7,984 nt of DNA from Acidimicrobiaceae bacterium (GCA_002714485.1 PAXM01000033.1:12309-20292); one strand, 5' to 3'; shown: positions 1 through 6,819, counted from the first letter of the stretch. The notes: generated by a model not told the origin, from the letters alone. Translations and numbers: made by a program.

Positions 1-230
1 TCCTCCTCACCAACCACGGCATCGTAAGGATGTGTTGTGCCGATCCGTTCCCGGAGGAGACGCTCGGCTTCCCGATCGGCTGCTGTGACAGGTGAGCCGT
101 CTTCTTTGTCTTCGATCGATACATCGGGTTGACGGAACAATTCGAGGGTGAGTAATCCTGCCTCTCGGGCAATGGCCACTGCGAAGTCCAGATCTGTTTG
201 ACGTGCGGGGGGAGCGGAGGCCTCTTGCAT
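1..230 (-). CDS. Inositol monophosphatase-family phosphatase (HisN-like histidinol-phosphatase), N-terminal part, cut by window edge
   Basis: Reading the minus strand from the ATG at 230-228 gives 76 codons open to the window edge; the rest lies outside. The protein begins with a helix (residues 14-34, DLDFAVAIAREAGLLTLELF), then a KxDGSPVTAADREAE motif at about residues 42-56 and a VVGEE motif at 72-76. In the Mg2+-dependent inositol monophosphatase fold, the Lys/Ser-Pro-Val-Thr-x-Ala-Asp segment and the GEE glutamate mark the start of the metal-binding active site. Known members hydrolyse inositol-1-phosphate, histidinol phosphate or PAP. The 'DGSPVTAADREAERLLRERI' style is closest in my recollection to HisN, which performs the histidinol-phosphate step of histidine synthesis, but substrate cannot be fixed from 76 residues. 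No strong Shine-Dalgarno precedes the ATG. The gene is divergent from the protease gene, with only about 51 bp between the two preferred starts. Confidence 0.85.
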   Translation of the reverse strand, partial: MQEASAPPARQTDLDFAVAIAREAGLLTLELFRQPDVSIEDKEDGSPVTAADREAERLLRERIGTTHPYDAVVGEE

Positions 231-271
231 GGTCGGGAGCCTAGGGTCGGGGTATCCGGGGACAAGTGGAC

Positions 272-277
272 GGGAGG
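272..277 (+). promoter_or_regulatory. Ribosome binding site for the FN3/protease gene (decides the start)
   Basis: GGGAGG lies 4 nt before the GTG at 282. This purine block supports GTG 282 over the in-frame TTG at 198. A start at 198 would put 28 non-signal-like residues before the signal peptide and would overlap the 5' end of the divergent phosphatase gene. Confidence 0.55.
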
Positions 278-281
278 TCCG

Positions 282-3200
282 GTGTACCGACGGTTCCTTC
301 ACCATGCTGCCGGAATCGTGCTGGCAGCAGGGGTGCTGGTGCTCGGACCGGGCGCAGACGGGGCGGCGGCTGACGTGGTGGGCACCGGCTACGTGGATAC
401 CGACCTTGTCGACTTGCAGTGGGCAACCGACCATCTTGGTTACGACTCGGTTGGGGAACTCCAACGTGCCGGGGTGGTAGTGGTGGACTTCATTCTTTCC
501 ATCACCGGACGGATCGGCTCTGAAGCGACCAACAGTGAGTGCGATCTCGGGTATGTGAACCAGTTGGACCCTCTTGGGCCGCACCGGTTCGCTACCGTCT
601 GGTCAGGTGCTGAGTTGGCCACCCTTGACCGGGTCGCCACCCACTACTGCATTAGTCGGGAGCAGGCTCAAGCGTTCGGCGCTACCGTTCTGACCTTTTT
701 TGCCGGCTTGGAGGCTAGGGCGAACGGAACTAACGCGATTCGCGGGGTGATTGACGAGATCGTTCCGCCTCGCTCGACCGCTTCGGTCCGGTTGACCGGT
801 TCTGGTCCTGACACGGTGATGCTTGACGAGCCTCCTCCTGTCGACCATCGGATCGTGGTCTACAAACACACTGGAACCAGCACGTTCCGGGTGGTGGGGC
901 TTGATGTGTCTGGTGGAGAGGCCGCGGTTCTGGTTGAGCGCGACGGTGTGGTTAACGGTCAGGCACTGATTAGGGCGCCATCTACCGTCGCGTCGGTAGT
1001 GGTGGTGGCTGACGGAGAGTGGTCAGTGGCCTTTGAGTCGGTGTTGGCCAGCCCTGGCCTTGACCTCTCGACACCTGTTCTCGGATCAGGGGATGCTGTG
1101 TTTTTGGTTCCCTCCACCTTGGGTGGGTTTACACCGAGGTACCGGCACATCGGTAAAGGTTCAATCCGGATAGCGTCCATGGGCCCCGGGCTGGACACCT
1201 CCAACGTTCTGGTAGCTGAGGATGATTCGGTAGTCAGCCGCCTTCGGTTGCCGTCGGGCGGTCGTGTCTTGGCGATCGAGGCAACCGGTGAGTGGGCCTT
1301 GGTCGATGGAGATGTCCTTCCTCCGGGCCGGCCGGGTAGCCCCAAAGTGACGGCTGGAGATGGCTTGATCCAGGTGCGATGGGGCGCGCCATCCAGCGGT
1401 GGTTCGGTGATCCGGTCCTTTGAGGTTGCCCACCGTCCCGTGCCGTCCGAAGGGGTGCCGACCGAGTGGACGGTGGTGGAGGTTTCGGGAACGACCCGAA
1501 TGACCAGTGTGGATGCTCTTGAGAACGGCGTGGCCCGTCAGGTTCGGATCAGGGCTGTCAATGACGTGGGGGGTGGGCTCTGGACGTCAACGCTTACTAG
1601 TACACCGATTGCCCCGGTCAAGGTGCTGGTCTCGGGTGGGCTGGAGGCCATCGCAGGAGACCGTCGGGTCACGCTGGCCTGGGAGGAGCCGGAAGGTACC
1701 TCTATGGCCTCATACACCGTCGTCTACTTCGACGAATCCCGACTACTGAGGGACTCTCCGGTCATTCGCGGGGCCATGGCGGCCCAGTCGGAGGTTCAAC
1801 AAGAAGCTACGGCCAGTGGCTGGCCAACGTCGGTACTCGCTCGAACAGGGTCCAACCGAGCCCAGCATCGACTACCCGGCCTCAGGTTTCCAATGATCGT
1901 CGGTGGGACCGTGGTCGCATCGGGTTCGACATCCCACGCAGTTGCGCTCCTTTCCAGCGCCCATCCGGATCCATTCCAGGCGCATTACTGCGGTGGGACA
2001 CTCGTGGCGCCCCGGTGGGTGGTCACTGCCGCTCACTGCCTAACTGACAAGTCGGTGGATGATGTCCAGGTGGCTGGTCGGGTGGACTTGGACGAGGTGT
2101 CGTCAGCCGATCGGATTGGTGTCAACGCACTCCACATCCACGAGGGGTATGACGCAGAGCGGATAATCCACGACATCGGACTTGTAGAGCTGGCCTCCGA
2201 TGCACCTGGTGTCCCGATCCCATGGCAGGTCGATGGTGATCTGCCTGTTGCCGGGACGGCTTTGGAGGTGGTCGGCTGGGGAGCCGTGTCGACAGACGGC
2301 AAGCAGTACCAGTCGTTGCTCCGATCGGTCCAAGGTCAGACGCTCAGTGGGCCTACGGACGACTATTGCGGGAGTTGGCGCGGTTTCGACCCGGTACTGG
2401 AGTTGTGCGTCGGGTCTCCAGATGGGGATGGGGCTTGTTCGGGGGATAGTGGTGGTCCGGTCACCGCTGCGTTGGGTATGACCAGGTTGGTCGGGGTGAC
2501 CTCCTACGGACTTTCAGATGTTTGCGCTGATCAGACGTATCCGAACGTTGCCACCCGTATCAGTTCTCATGCCGACTGGATCGAAACAAGGGTCGGCGAC
2601 CCGTGGCGCACTGCTGAGGGGCTGTCGTCACCGGCCTATGTGGTCGACGATCTTGTCAACGGTCGGTCCTACACGTTCCATGTCACTGCGGTTGATGCAA
2701 CAGGACAAAGTCTCGGTCCGATGTCTATCACCGTCATTCCGGTCGGTCCGCCGACGGCACCGACCGGCTTGACCGGACGCGGAGGGGACTCCTCGGCAAT
2801 CCTCCAGTGGGAGTTGGCGTATTCGGCCGCCGATGACCCGATCGTCGACCATGTGGTTCAGTACTCGATGGACGGCGATAATTGGAAAACCGTGGAACAT
2901 GAAGTACTGGCTGGTACTGCCCTGACGGTGACCGGCCTGGTCAACGAGACCACGCTCCGATTCCGGGTCATGGCGGTGAACGAGCAGGGAGCCGGACCAG
3001 CGTCCTCAGAGGTGACCGTGGTAGTTGGTCAACCGGATCAACCAACCGGCCTGACCGGGGTTGCAGGAGACGGCCGGATTGACCTGTCGTGGATGGCTCC
3101 GATGGACGACGGCGGTTCGCCGATCGTGGACTACGTGGTGGAACGGCGAGTCGACACCGGCTGGGAAGTAGTGCCTGACGGGACTTCGGCGCTTCCGACG

Positions 3201-3875
3201 GCCTCGGTCGAAGGGTTGGCGAACGGGGCTCTGGAGAGTCTCCGGGTCGCGGCAGTGACGATTGTTGGTCGAGGTCCGGTCAGCACCGCCATCAGCGTTA
3301 CACCCGGTCGCCCTACCCCCCCGACTGATCTCCGTGCTAGCAGGGGTGATGGTTCGGTGAACTTGACCTGGACGTCACCCTTCCACGATGGGGGTTCGGC
3401 AGTCATTTCCCATCGGATCGAGTACTCCGTCGATGATGGCGCAACTTGGGACGACGTTGGAGGTGAGGTCGGAGCGGCGACCTCGGCGGTCATCGAAGGA
3501 CTCCGAAACGGAGTGCTCCATTGGTTCCGCGTCTCTGTGGTGACGGAATTGGGAATCAGCCAGACCAGATCAGTCCACGTCGTACCGGCCGGTTTGCCTG
3601 GCGCGGTCGATGGCCTGACGGCGTTCGAAGAGTACGAACACCTGGTGGTCACTTGGAATCGACCAGGAGATGGAGGGTCACCCATCACTGCGGTCTACTT
3701 GGATCTCCGACAGGTGGGTAGCGTCGAGTGGCAGTCATTTACGGCTGGCCCATTGACGACCACGGCGCGGATTGGCGGGCTCGTGTCCGGAGTGGAGTAC
3801 GAAGTCCGGGTGACCATGGAAAACGCCGTGGGTCTTGGACCCGTGTCGCCAATCCTCCAGGTGGTGGCCCGATGA
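282..3875 (+). CDS. Secreted six-FN3-domain protein with an S1 (trypsin-fold) serine protease nested in FN3 domain 2
   Basis: Numbered from GTG 282 (1197 residues). Residues 1-30 are a signal peptide (RR near the start, hydrophobic 9-21, AAA before D31). Residues 31-160 are an unrecognised module with Cys87 and Cys123. Residues about 171-255 and 268-345 are two related beta repeats, each ending in GEW (W247, W338). FN3-1 spans 347-443. FN3-2 is split: its first half is about 449-486 and its second about 773-822. Between them sits a chymotrypsin-fold protease, about 539-770, with IVGG at 539, His585 (TAAHC), Asp631 (HDIGL) and Ser723 (GDSGGP), so the triad is complete. Cysteines fit the classical 42-58, 168-182 and 191-220 pairs. 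FN3-3 to FN3-6 fill 823-1197. There is no C-terminal anchor, so it is probably secreted or wall-associated; the substrate is unknown. FN3 domains usually mediate binding or spacing. The stop overlaps the next ORF (ATGA). The start could be the TTG at 198, but that is less likely. Confidence 0.88.
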   Translation: MYRRFLHHAAGIVLAAGVLVLGPGADGAAADVVGTGYVDTDLVDLQWATDHLGYDSVGELQRAGVVVVDFILSITGRIGSEATNSECDLGYVNQLDPLGPHRFATVWSGAELATLDRVATHYCISREQAQAFGATVLTFFAGLEARANGTNAIRGVIDEIVPPRSTASVRLTGSGPDTVMLDEPPPVDHRIVVYKHTGTSTFRVVGLDVSGGEAAVLVERDGVVNGQALIRAPSTVASVVVVADGEWSVAFESVLASPGLDLSTPVLGSGDAVFLVPSTLGGFTPRYRHIGKGSIRIASMGPGLDTSNVLVAEDDSVVSRLRLPSGGRVLAIEATGEWALVDGDVLPPGRPGSPKVTAGDGLIQVRWGAPSSGGSVIRSFEVAHRPVPSEGVPTEWTVVEVSGTTRMTSVDALENGVARQVRIRAVNDVGGGLWTSTLTSTPIAPVKVLVSGGLEAIAGDRRVTLAWEEPEGTSMASYTVVYFDESRLLRDSPVIRGAMAAQSEVQQEATASGWPTSVLARTGSNRAQHRLPGLRFPMIVGGTVVASGSTSHAVALLSSAHPDPFQAHYCGGTLVAPRWVVTAAHCLTDKSVDDVQVAGRVDLDEVSSADRIGVNALHIHEGYDAERIIHDIGLVELASDAPGVPIPWQVDGDLPVAGTALEVVGWGAVSTDGKQYQSLLRSVQGQTLSGPTDDYCGSWRGFDPVLELCVGSPDGDGACSGDSGGPVTAALGMTRLVGVTSYGLSDVCADQTYPNVATRISSHADWIETRVGDPWRTAEGLSSPAYVVDDLVNGRSYTFHVTAVDATGQSLGPMSITVIPVGPPTAPTGLTGRGGDSSAILQWELAYSAADDPIVDHVVQYSMDGDNWKTVEHEVLAGTALTVTGLVNETTLRFRVMAVNEQGAGPASSEVTVVVGQPDQPTGLTGVAGDGRIDLSWMAPMDDGGSPIVDYVVERRVDTGWEVVPDGTSALPTASVEGLANGALESLRVAAVTIVGRGPVSTAISVTPGRPTPPTDLRASRGDGSVNLTWTSPFHDGGSAVISHRIEYSVDDGATWDDVGGEVGAATSAVIEGLRNGVLHWFRVSVVTELGISQTRSVHVVPAGLPGAVDGLTAFEEYEHLVVTWNRPGDGGSPITAVYLDLRQVGSVEWQSFTAGPLTTTARIGGLVSGVEYEVRVTMENAVGLGPVSPILQVVAR
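1740..2597 (+). other. Protease domain plus linker inserted into FN3 domain 2
   Basis: The segment covers residues 487-772 (from GTG 282). It consists of a polar, Ala/Ser/Arg-rich linker (487-538) followed by the S1 protease (539-770). Immediately before it is the first half of an FN3 domain (AGDRRVTLAW, then YTVVYF at 478-483). Immediately after it is the missing second half (DPWRTAEGLSSPAYVV, then LVNGRSYTFHVTAV). The boundaries are judged by eye and could move by some residues. Confidence 0.75.
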
Positions 3876-4054
3876 GTTCGACTCCCATCGAATGGACAGT
3901 CACTGGGGGATTTTGTTCAGTTGGACACGATGGTGAGGGCGTCATGGTGGACAATGTCTGTGTGGTTGCAATGGCGAGACGGGACAACATAATGACCGGA
4001 CCGATCGACGCCGCAGTTACGGTCAACGTCCGGTGGGACGGCGAGTTGACGTGA
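3872..4054 (+). CDS. Small hypothetical protein, 60 aa, overlapping the protease gene stop (ATGA)
   Basis: The ATG shares bases with the TGA of the protease gene, a 4-base overlap typical of translationally coupled genes. An AGGTGG-like purine stretch lies about 8-13 bases upstream, inside the end of the protease gene. The product has 60 residues, Cys15 and Cys30, two tryptophans (W8, W55) and short alternating hydrophobic runs (such as VMVDNVCVVAM and AAVTVNVRW) that suggest beta strands. It has no signal peptide or membrane helix, and I do not recognise a family. By hand count, about 37 of 59 sense codons end in G or C, compatible with coding but not decisive. It may be a real small partner of the protease gene, a remnant, or a chance frame. 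Confidence 0.4.
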   Translation: MSSTPIEWTVTGGFCSVGHDGEGVMVDNVCVVAMARRDNIMTGPIDAAVTVNVRWDGELT

Positions 4055-4106
4055 TCGATCGAGTCCTCCTCCATTACCGACCCGTGCTTCGATCAACAAT
4101 CTTCTG

Positions 4107-5333
4107 ATGGCTAAGAACAACTACCTCCACATGAAACTTCGCGAGAGTCGAGAGGAGATCACGCGCCTGAAGGAGGAGTTAGAGGCGTCAGAAAAGGCAG
4201 CTGAAGAGCGGGATCGGGAGACGACTGGCAAGGCCGCTGAACAAATCGAACGGGAACAGGAGGCGGCCCGCGTTGAGCGGAAACGGGTGATCGAGCAACT
4301 GGAGGCTGCCGAGGCGGACCGGGAGAAGGTCGCTAGCCAACTCCAGAAGGCTGAGGAACGGGCACAGCGCGACCGCGAACAGCACAAGACTCGAACCAGG
4401 GTCTTCGTGACTGGGTCAGTGCTGTTGGTGGGAATCGTGATCGCCACCCTCGCTGGCGCCTTTGGTGGTGGGTCCGAGGTGATCGTGGTTCCGACCACGA
4501 TGGCTCCAACGACAACCCCGGCTTCCACGACGGTGGCCACGGTGGCGACGACGACGGCGACGACGACAACCCCGGCTTCCACGATGGCGACGACGGTGGC
4601 GACGACGTCTCCACCCAGCACATCGGTCGTCGTGCCTTCGACGACCACGGTCGAACCCGCCCGGGTCACCACTTCGGTGGTGTCCCCAGTGACCACCACG
4701 ACATTGGAACTGACACTTCCTATTGACCCTGACGCGGAGGAACCGTTTGAGCCGATCGATGAAGAAGCAGTTCTTCTCGAGATCTATGAGCTATGGGAAG
4801 TCGGTGAACGGGTGCAGGTTTTACAAATCGTGCTCGGCATGCAGGCCGACTGGACCTATGGCCCAGCAACCTTTGATCGTCACGTTCAGGAACTCATAGA
4901 CCGGGGGCTGGCTCTCGACCACCTGCCTCCACCGCCTACCACGTCGACCACGCTTCCCCCGTTCGACGATCAGGTCAACAACCTTTATCCGAACCAGCAG
5001 GTCCAGGACTTCAAGCATCCCGGAGTTTCCGACGAGTGGATCTTCTTCGGTCTGGCGGGGACCTCGGTTCAGGTCCAGATGACCTCAGGACACTTTGACG
5101 CCTACCTTGAAGTGTTCGGGCCACTCGGAGACCTCATCGCCTTCAACGATGACCATGTCGGCACGGATTCGTTCGTTTCGGTTCAACTTTGTGAGACCGG
5201 CGCCTACACGGTTCAGGCTCGGAGCTTCGGATACGGAAACGAGCAGCTTGGCTACTACTCCATACTTTTGACTGGTGGAGATGTCGTTATAGATGCTCTC
5301 CTCCAGAAGTGCGAGGCGCTCGCGGACAGCTGA
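4107..5333 (+). CDS. Single-pass membrane protein: cytoplasmic coiled coil, Thr-rich stalk, peptidoglycan-binding-like and PPC-like domains
   Basis: 408 residues from ATG 4107; no good Shine-Dalgarno is visible and an in-frame ATG follows at codon 9. Residues 10-96 are charged Glu/Arg/Lys/Ala heptad-like sequence, a probable coiled coil. Residues 99-119 are one transmembrane helix (VFVTGSVLLVGIVIATLAGA). Basic residues (KTRTR) just before it suggest the coiled coil stays in the cytoplasm and the rest is outside. Residues 125-200 are a Thr/Ser/Pro/Val-rich stalk. Residues 219-268 contain GERVQVLQIVLGM and YGPATF, resembling the PG_binding_1 pattern, though partly degenerate. After a Pro/Thr linker, residues 290-390 resemble a bacterial pre-peptidase C-terminal (PPC) beta domain: DAYLEVFGPLGDLIAFNDD, then TDSFVSVQL and TGAYTVQA. 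Cys362 and Cys402 could pair. It has no catalytic motif, so it is likely structural or adhesive, linking the inside of the cell to the wall. It ends 10 bp before the convergent lipoprotein gene. Confidence 0.8.
   Translation: MAKNNYLHMKLRESREEITRLKEELEASEKAAEERDRETTGKAAEQIEREQEAARVERKRVIEQLEAAEADREKVASQLQKAEERAQRDREQHKTRTRVFVTGSVLLVGIVIATLAGAFGGGSEVIVVPTTMAPTTTPASTTVATVATTTATTTTPASTMATTVATTSPPSTSVVVPSTTTVEPARVTTSVVSPVTTTTLELTLPIDPDAEEPFEPIDEEAVLLEIYELWEVGERVQVLQIVLGMQADWTYGPATFDRHVQELIDRGLALDHLPPPPTTSTTLPPFDDQVNNLYPNQQVQDFKHPGVSDEWIFFGLAGTSVQVQMTSGHFDAYLEVFGPLGDLIAFNDDHVGTDSFVSVQLCETGAYTVQARSFGYGNEQLGYYSILLTGGDVVIDALLQKCEALADS
4509..4584 (+). repeat. Imperfect DNA repeats coding the Thr-rich stalk
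   Basis: An exact 22-bp stretch at 4509-4530 recurs at 4563-4584, 54 bp (18 codons) apart. It codes for the TTTPAST stretches and is surrounded by short acg/gcg/gtg codon runs (positions 4500-4610). The period is a multiple of three, so copy changes keep the frame. This marks expansion of the stalk by duplication. Confidence 0.7.
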
Positions 5334-5335
5334 AG

Positions 5336-5360
5336 CTTGGCCCTTATTGGGTGGGCCAGG
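5336..5360. terminator. Possible bidirectional hairpin between convergent genes
   Basis: CTTGGCCC (5336-5343) can pair with GGGCCAGG (5353-5360) with one G-T wobble, leaving a 9-nt loop. It sits exactly where the two convergent genes end and covers the last codons of the minus-strand gene. There is no clear T run on either side, so it is only a weak candidate for an intrinsic terminator. Confidence 0.3.
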
Positions 5361-6819
5361 AATCGTCCAGTACAGCATCGGTGGTAATGACATCGCTGAG
5401 GTTGGTTTCATGAACGGTCGCTCCGGTGAGGTTCGCTCCGGTGAGGTTCGCTCCGGTGAGGTTCGCTCCGGTGAGGTTCGCCTTGAACAACGAGGCACCG
5501 GTGAGGATGGTTCCTGAAAGGTCGGTATTCCTAAGCGACGCCTGATTCATGTCCTGATTGGAGAGGTCGGCACCAGAGAGGTTGGAACCGGATAGATCAG
5601 CGTAAGACAGGGTCTTGAGTCGGATTGTCTGAGCGGACAGGTCAACCCATCTGAGGCTTGCCTTGTGGAAGTTCGTGCCGGGGAGCACCGCTTTAGCTAA
5701 CTGTGCCCGGTCAAGGATGGCGCCCTCGAAGCTTGCTTCGCTTAGGTTGCTTCCTCGGAAATCGGCTCCCGAGAGGATGGCGCCGTCGAAATTCGCTTCG
5801 CTTAGGTTGCTTCCTCGGAAATCGGCTCCCGAGAGGTTGGAGCGCTCGAAGATTGAGCCTCCAAGATCAGCGTCTCTGAAATCGAGACCTTGAAGATTCC
5901 TGTCGCTGAGAATGGAATGCCTGACTATGGCGTAGGCAAAACTCACGCCGGTGAGATCGGTGGCGCTCAGATTCGTGGCGGTGAGATTGGCTCCAGAAAG
6001 TTGGGAGCCCACGAATTTGGTTTCACTGAGATTGGCACCTCGGAGATCGGCTCCGTGCAGGTTGGCGCCGGAGAGGTCCGCACCACTGAGAGCGCTTCCT
6101 GTCAGGACTGCTCCTGAGAGGTCAGCTTCCGAAAGGTTGGTACCGACCAGACTGGCCCCGTTGAGGTCTGCGTCACGCAGGTCTGCCTGGTGGAGGTTTG
6201 CGCCACTGAGATTGAAGCCCGGTGGAAAAGTTGTTCCGAAGAGGGACCCAGAGAGGTCGGCGTCCCTGAGTATGGATCCCTCGAGTGAAGCTTGCCGAAG
6301 GTCAACTGCGCCGATCAGGGCACCAGTGAAGTCAACTTTTGAAAAGTCGTTTTCAGAGAATGGAAACCCTGTGTGGCGAAGGTCCGTTTTTCTAAATGAG
6401 GCTCCAGCGACCGCTGCGTTTACGAGGATCGTTTTGTCGAGGACGCTGCCATCCAAGATGGCCCCGGTGAGGTTGGCTCCGGTGAGGTCGGCCCCGGTGA
6501 GGTTGGCTCCGGCGAGGTCGGCACCGGCGAGGTTTGCACCGGCGAGGTTGGCGCCGGAGAGGTCGGTATCTCTGAGTCCTGTTGCATAGAGGTTGGCGCC
6601 GGCGAGGTCGGCATCTTTGAGGAGTGCACCACTGAGATCGGAGAGATCGAAGTCCGCATATCGGAGAGAAGCACCACGAAGGTCCTCGTTGCGGAGGTCG
6701 CTGTACGAGTAGTCGGGACCTCGTTCTGGTTCGGGAATGACGAAGGGGTCGGTTGCACATGCGGCAAGCGCACACATGGCGAGAGCCATTCCGAGGACCT
6801 GTCGTGTCGAGAGTCTCAT
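5344..6819 (-). CDS. Long pentapeptide-repeat lipoprotein (about 89 repeats)
   Basis: 491 residues from ATG 6819, with GAGAGG 5 nt upstream. Residues 1-21 form a lipoprotein signal (Arg2, hydrophobic core, lipobox LAAC with Cys21), so the mature protein is lipid-anchored outside the membrane. After a short linker (22-37) the protein is pentapeptide repeats of the A(D/N)LxG type to the end. The central Leu/Phe falls every fifth residue from 42 to 152, slips by two residues at FPFSENDF (152-159), then runs every five residues from 159 to 484: 23 plus 66 repeats. Known pentapeptide proteins fold as a right-handed four-sided beta helix with four repeats per turn, which would give about 22 turns. 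Unlike MfpA or Qnr, this one is exported, so a gyrase-protecting role is unlikely. The function is unknown; a rigid surface rod or binding scaffold is plausible. It is coupled to the upstream 77-aa ORF by an ATGA overlap. Confidence 0.93.
   Translation of the reverse strand: MRLSTRQVLGMALAMCALAACATDPFVIPEPERGPDYSYSDLRNEDLRGASLRYADFDLSDLSGALLKDADLAGANLYATGLRDTDLSGANLAGANLAGADLAGANLTGADLTGANLTGAILDGSVLDKTILVNAAVAGASFRKTDLRHTGFPFSENDFSKVDFTGALIGAVDLRQASLEGSILRDADLSGSLFGTTFPPGFNLSGANLHQADLRDADLNGASLVGTNLSEADLSGAVLTGSALSGADLSGANLHGADLRGANLSETKFVGSQLSGANLTATNLSATDLTGVSFAYAIVRHSILSDRNLQGLDFRDADLGGSIFERSNLSGADFRGSNLSEANFDGAILSGADFRGSNLSEASFEGAILDRAQLAKAVLPGTNFHKASLRWVDLSAQTIRLKTLSYADLSGSNLSGADLSNQDMNQASLRNTDLSGTILTGASLFKANLTGANLTGANLTGANLTGATVHETNLSDVITTDAVLDDSWPTQ
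5419..5478 (-). repeat. Four perfect 15-bp tandem repeats (ANLTG units)
   Basis: The plus-strand unit cgctccggtgaggtt occurs four times without a mismatch. Each copy encodes one pentapeptide (ANLTG), so the array spans about residues 448-467 of the lipoprotein. Sequence identity at the DNA level indicates recent expansion or homogenisation, and changes of copy number would keep the reading frame. Confidence 0.95.
5715..5834 (-). repeat. 60-bp tandem duplication inside the pentapeptide gene
   Basis: Positions 5715-5774 are repeated at 5775-5834 with only a few mismatches. Each copy encodes four pentapeptides (ADFRG-SNLSE-AxF-x-GAIL; residues about 333-348 and 353-368), which equals one full turn of the predicted beta helix. 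It is a recent duplication of one structural turn. Confidence 0.9.
6460..6549 (-). repeat. 15/30-bp repeat block in the pentapeptide gene, N-terminal part
   Basis: Positions 6460-6489 and 6490-6519 are copies of a 30-bp unit differing at one base, and 6520-6549 is a more diverged copy. They encode ANLAG, ADLAG, ANLTG and ADLTG units (residues about 91-120). The 15-bp sub-unit resembles the perfect array at 5419-5478. Confidence 0.85.

Noticed and set aside
198..281. TTG start at 198 giving 28 more residues on the protease protein
   Set aside because: The added residues are not signal-like and would overlap the divergent phosphatase gene; GTG 282 has a GGGAGG site and starts a normal signal peptide.
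3131..3688. 185-codon minus-strand frame inside the FN3 array
   Set aside because: It is antisense to well-formed FN3 domains and has low-complexity Ser/Thr/Pro/Arg composition typical of shadow frames in G+C-rich DNA.
4053..4062. GATCGATC palindrome after the 60-aa ORF
   Set aside because: It is too short and common, has no loop or T run, and so is not a terminator.
4121..4699. 192-codon minus-strand frame opposite the coiled-coil and Thr-rich region
   Set aside because: Its Val/Ala-rich part is the complement of the Thr codons; the plus-strand protein has clear domains, so this is a shadow.
5419..5478. CRISPR-like array
   Set aside because: The 15-bp units are directly adjacent without spacers and code in frame for ANLTG pentapeptides. 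The same applies to the 18-bp array at 7904.
5951..6589. 212-codon plus-strand frame opposite the pentapeptide gene
   Set aside because: It is an Arg/Ala/Pro/Ser-rich mirror of the repeats, lies wholly inside a clear gene and has no ribosome site or motif of its own.
5344..6819. Quinolone-resistance (Qnr/MfpA) type pentapeptide protein
   Set aside because: A lipoprotein signal places it outside the cytoplasm and it is far longer than those gyrase-mimicking proteins.
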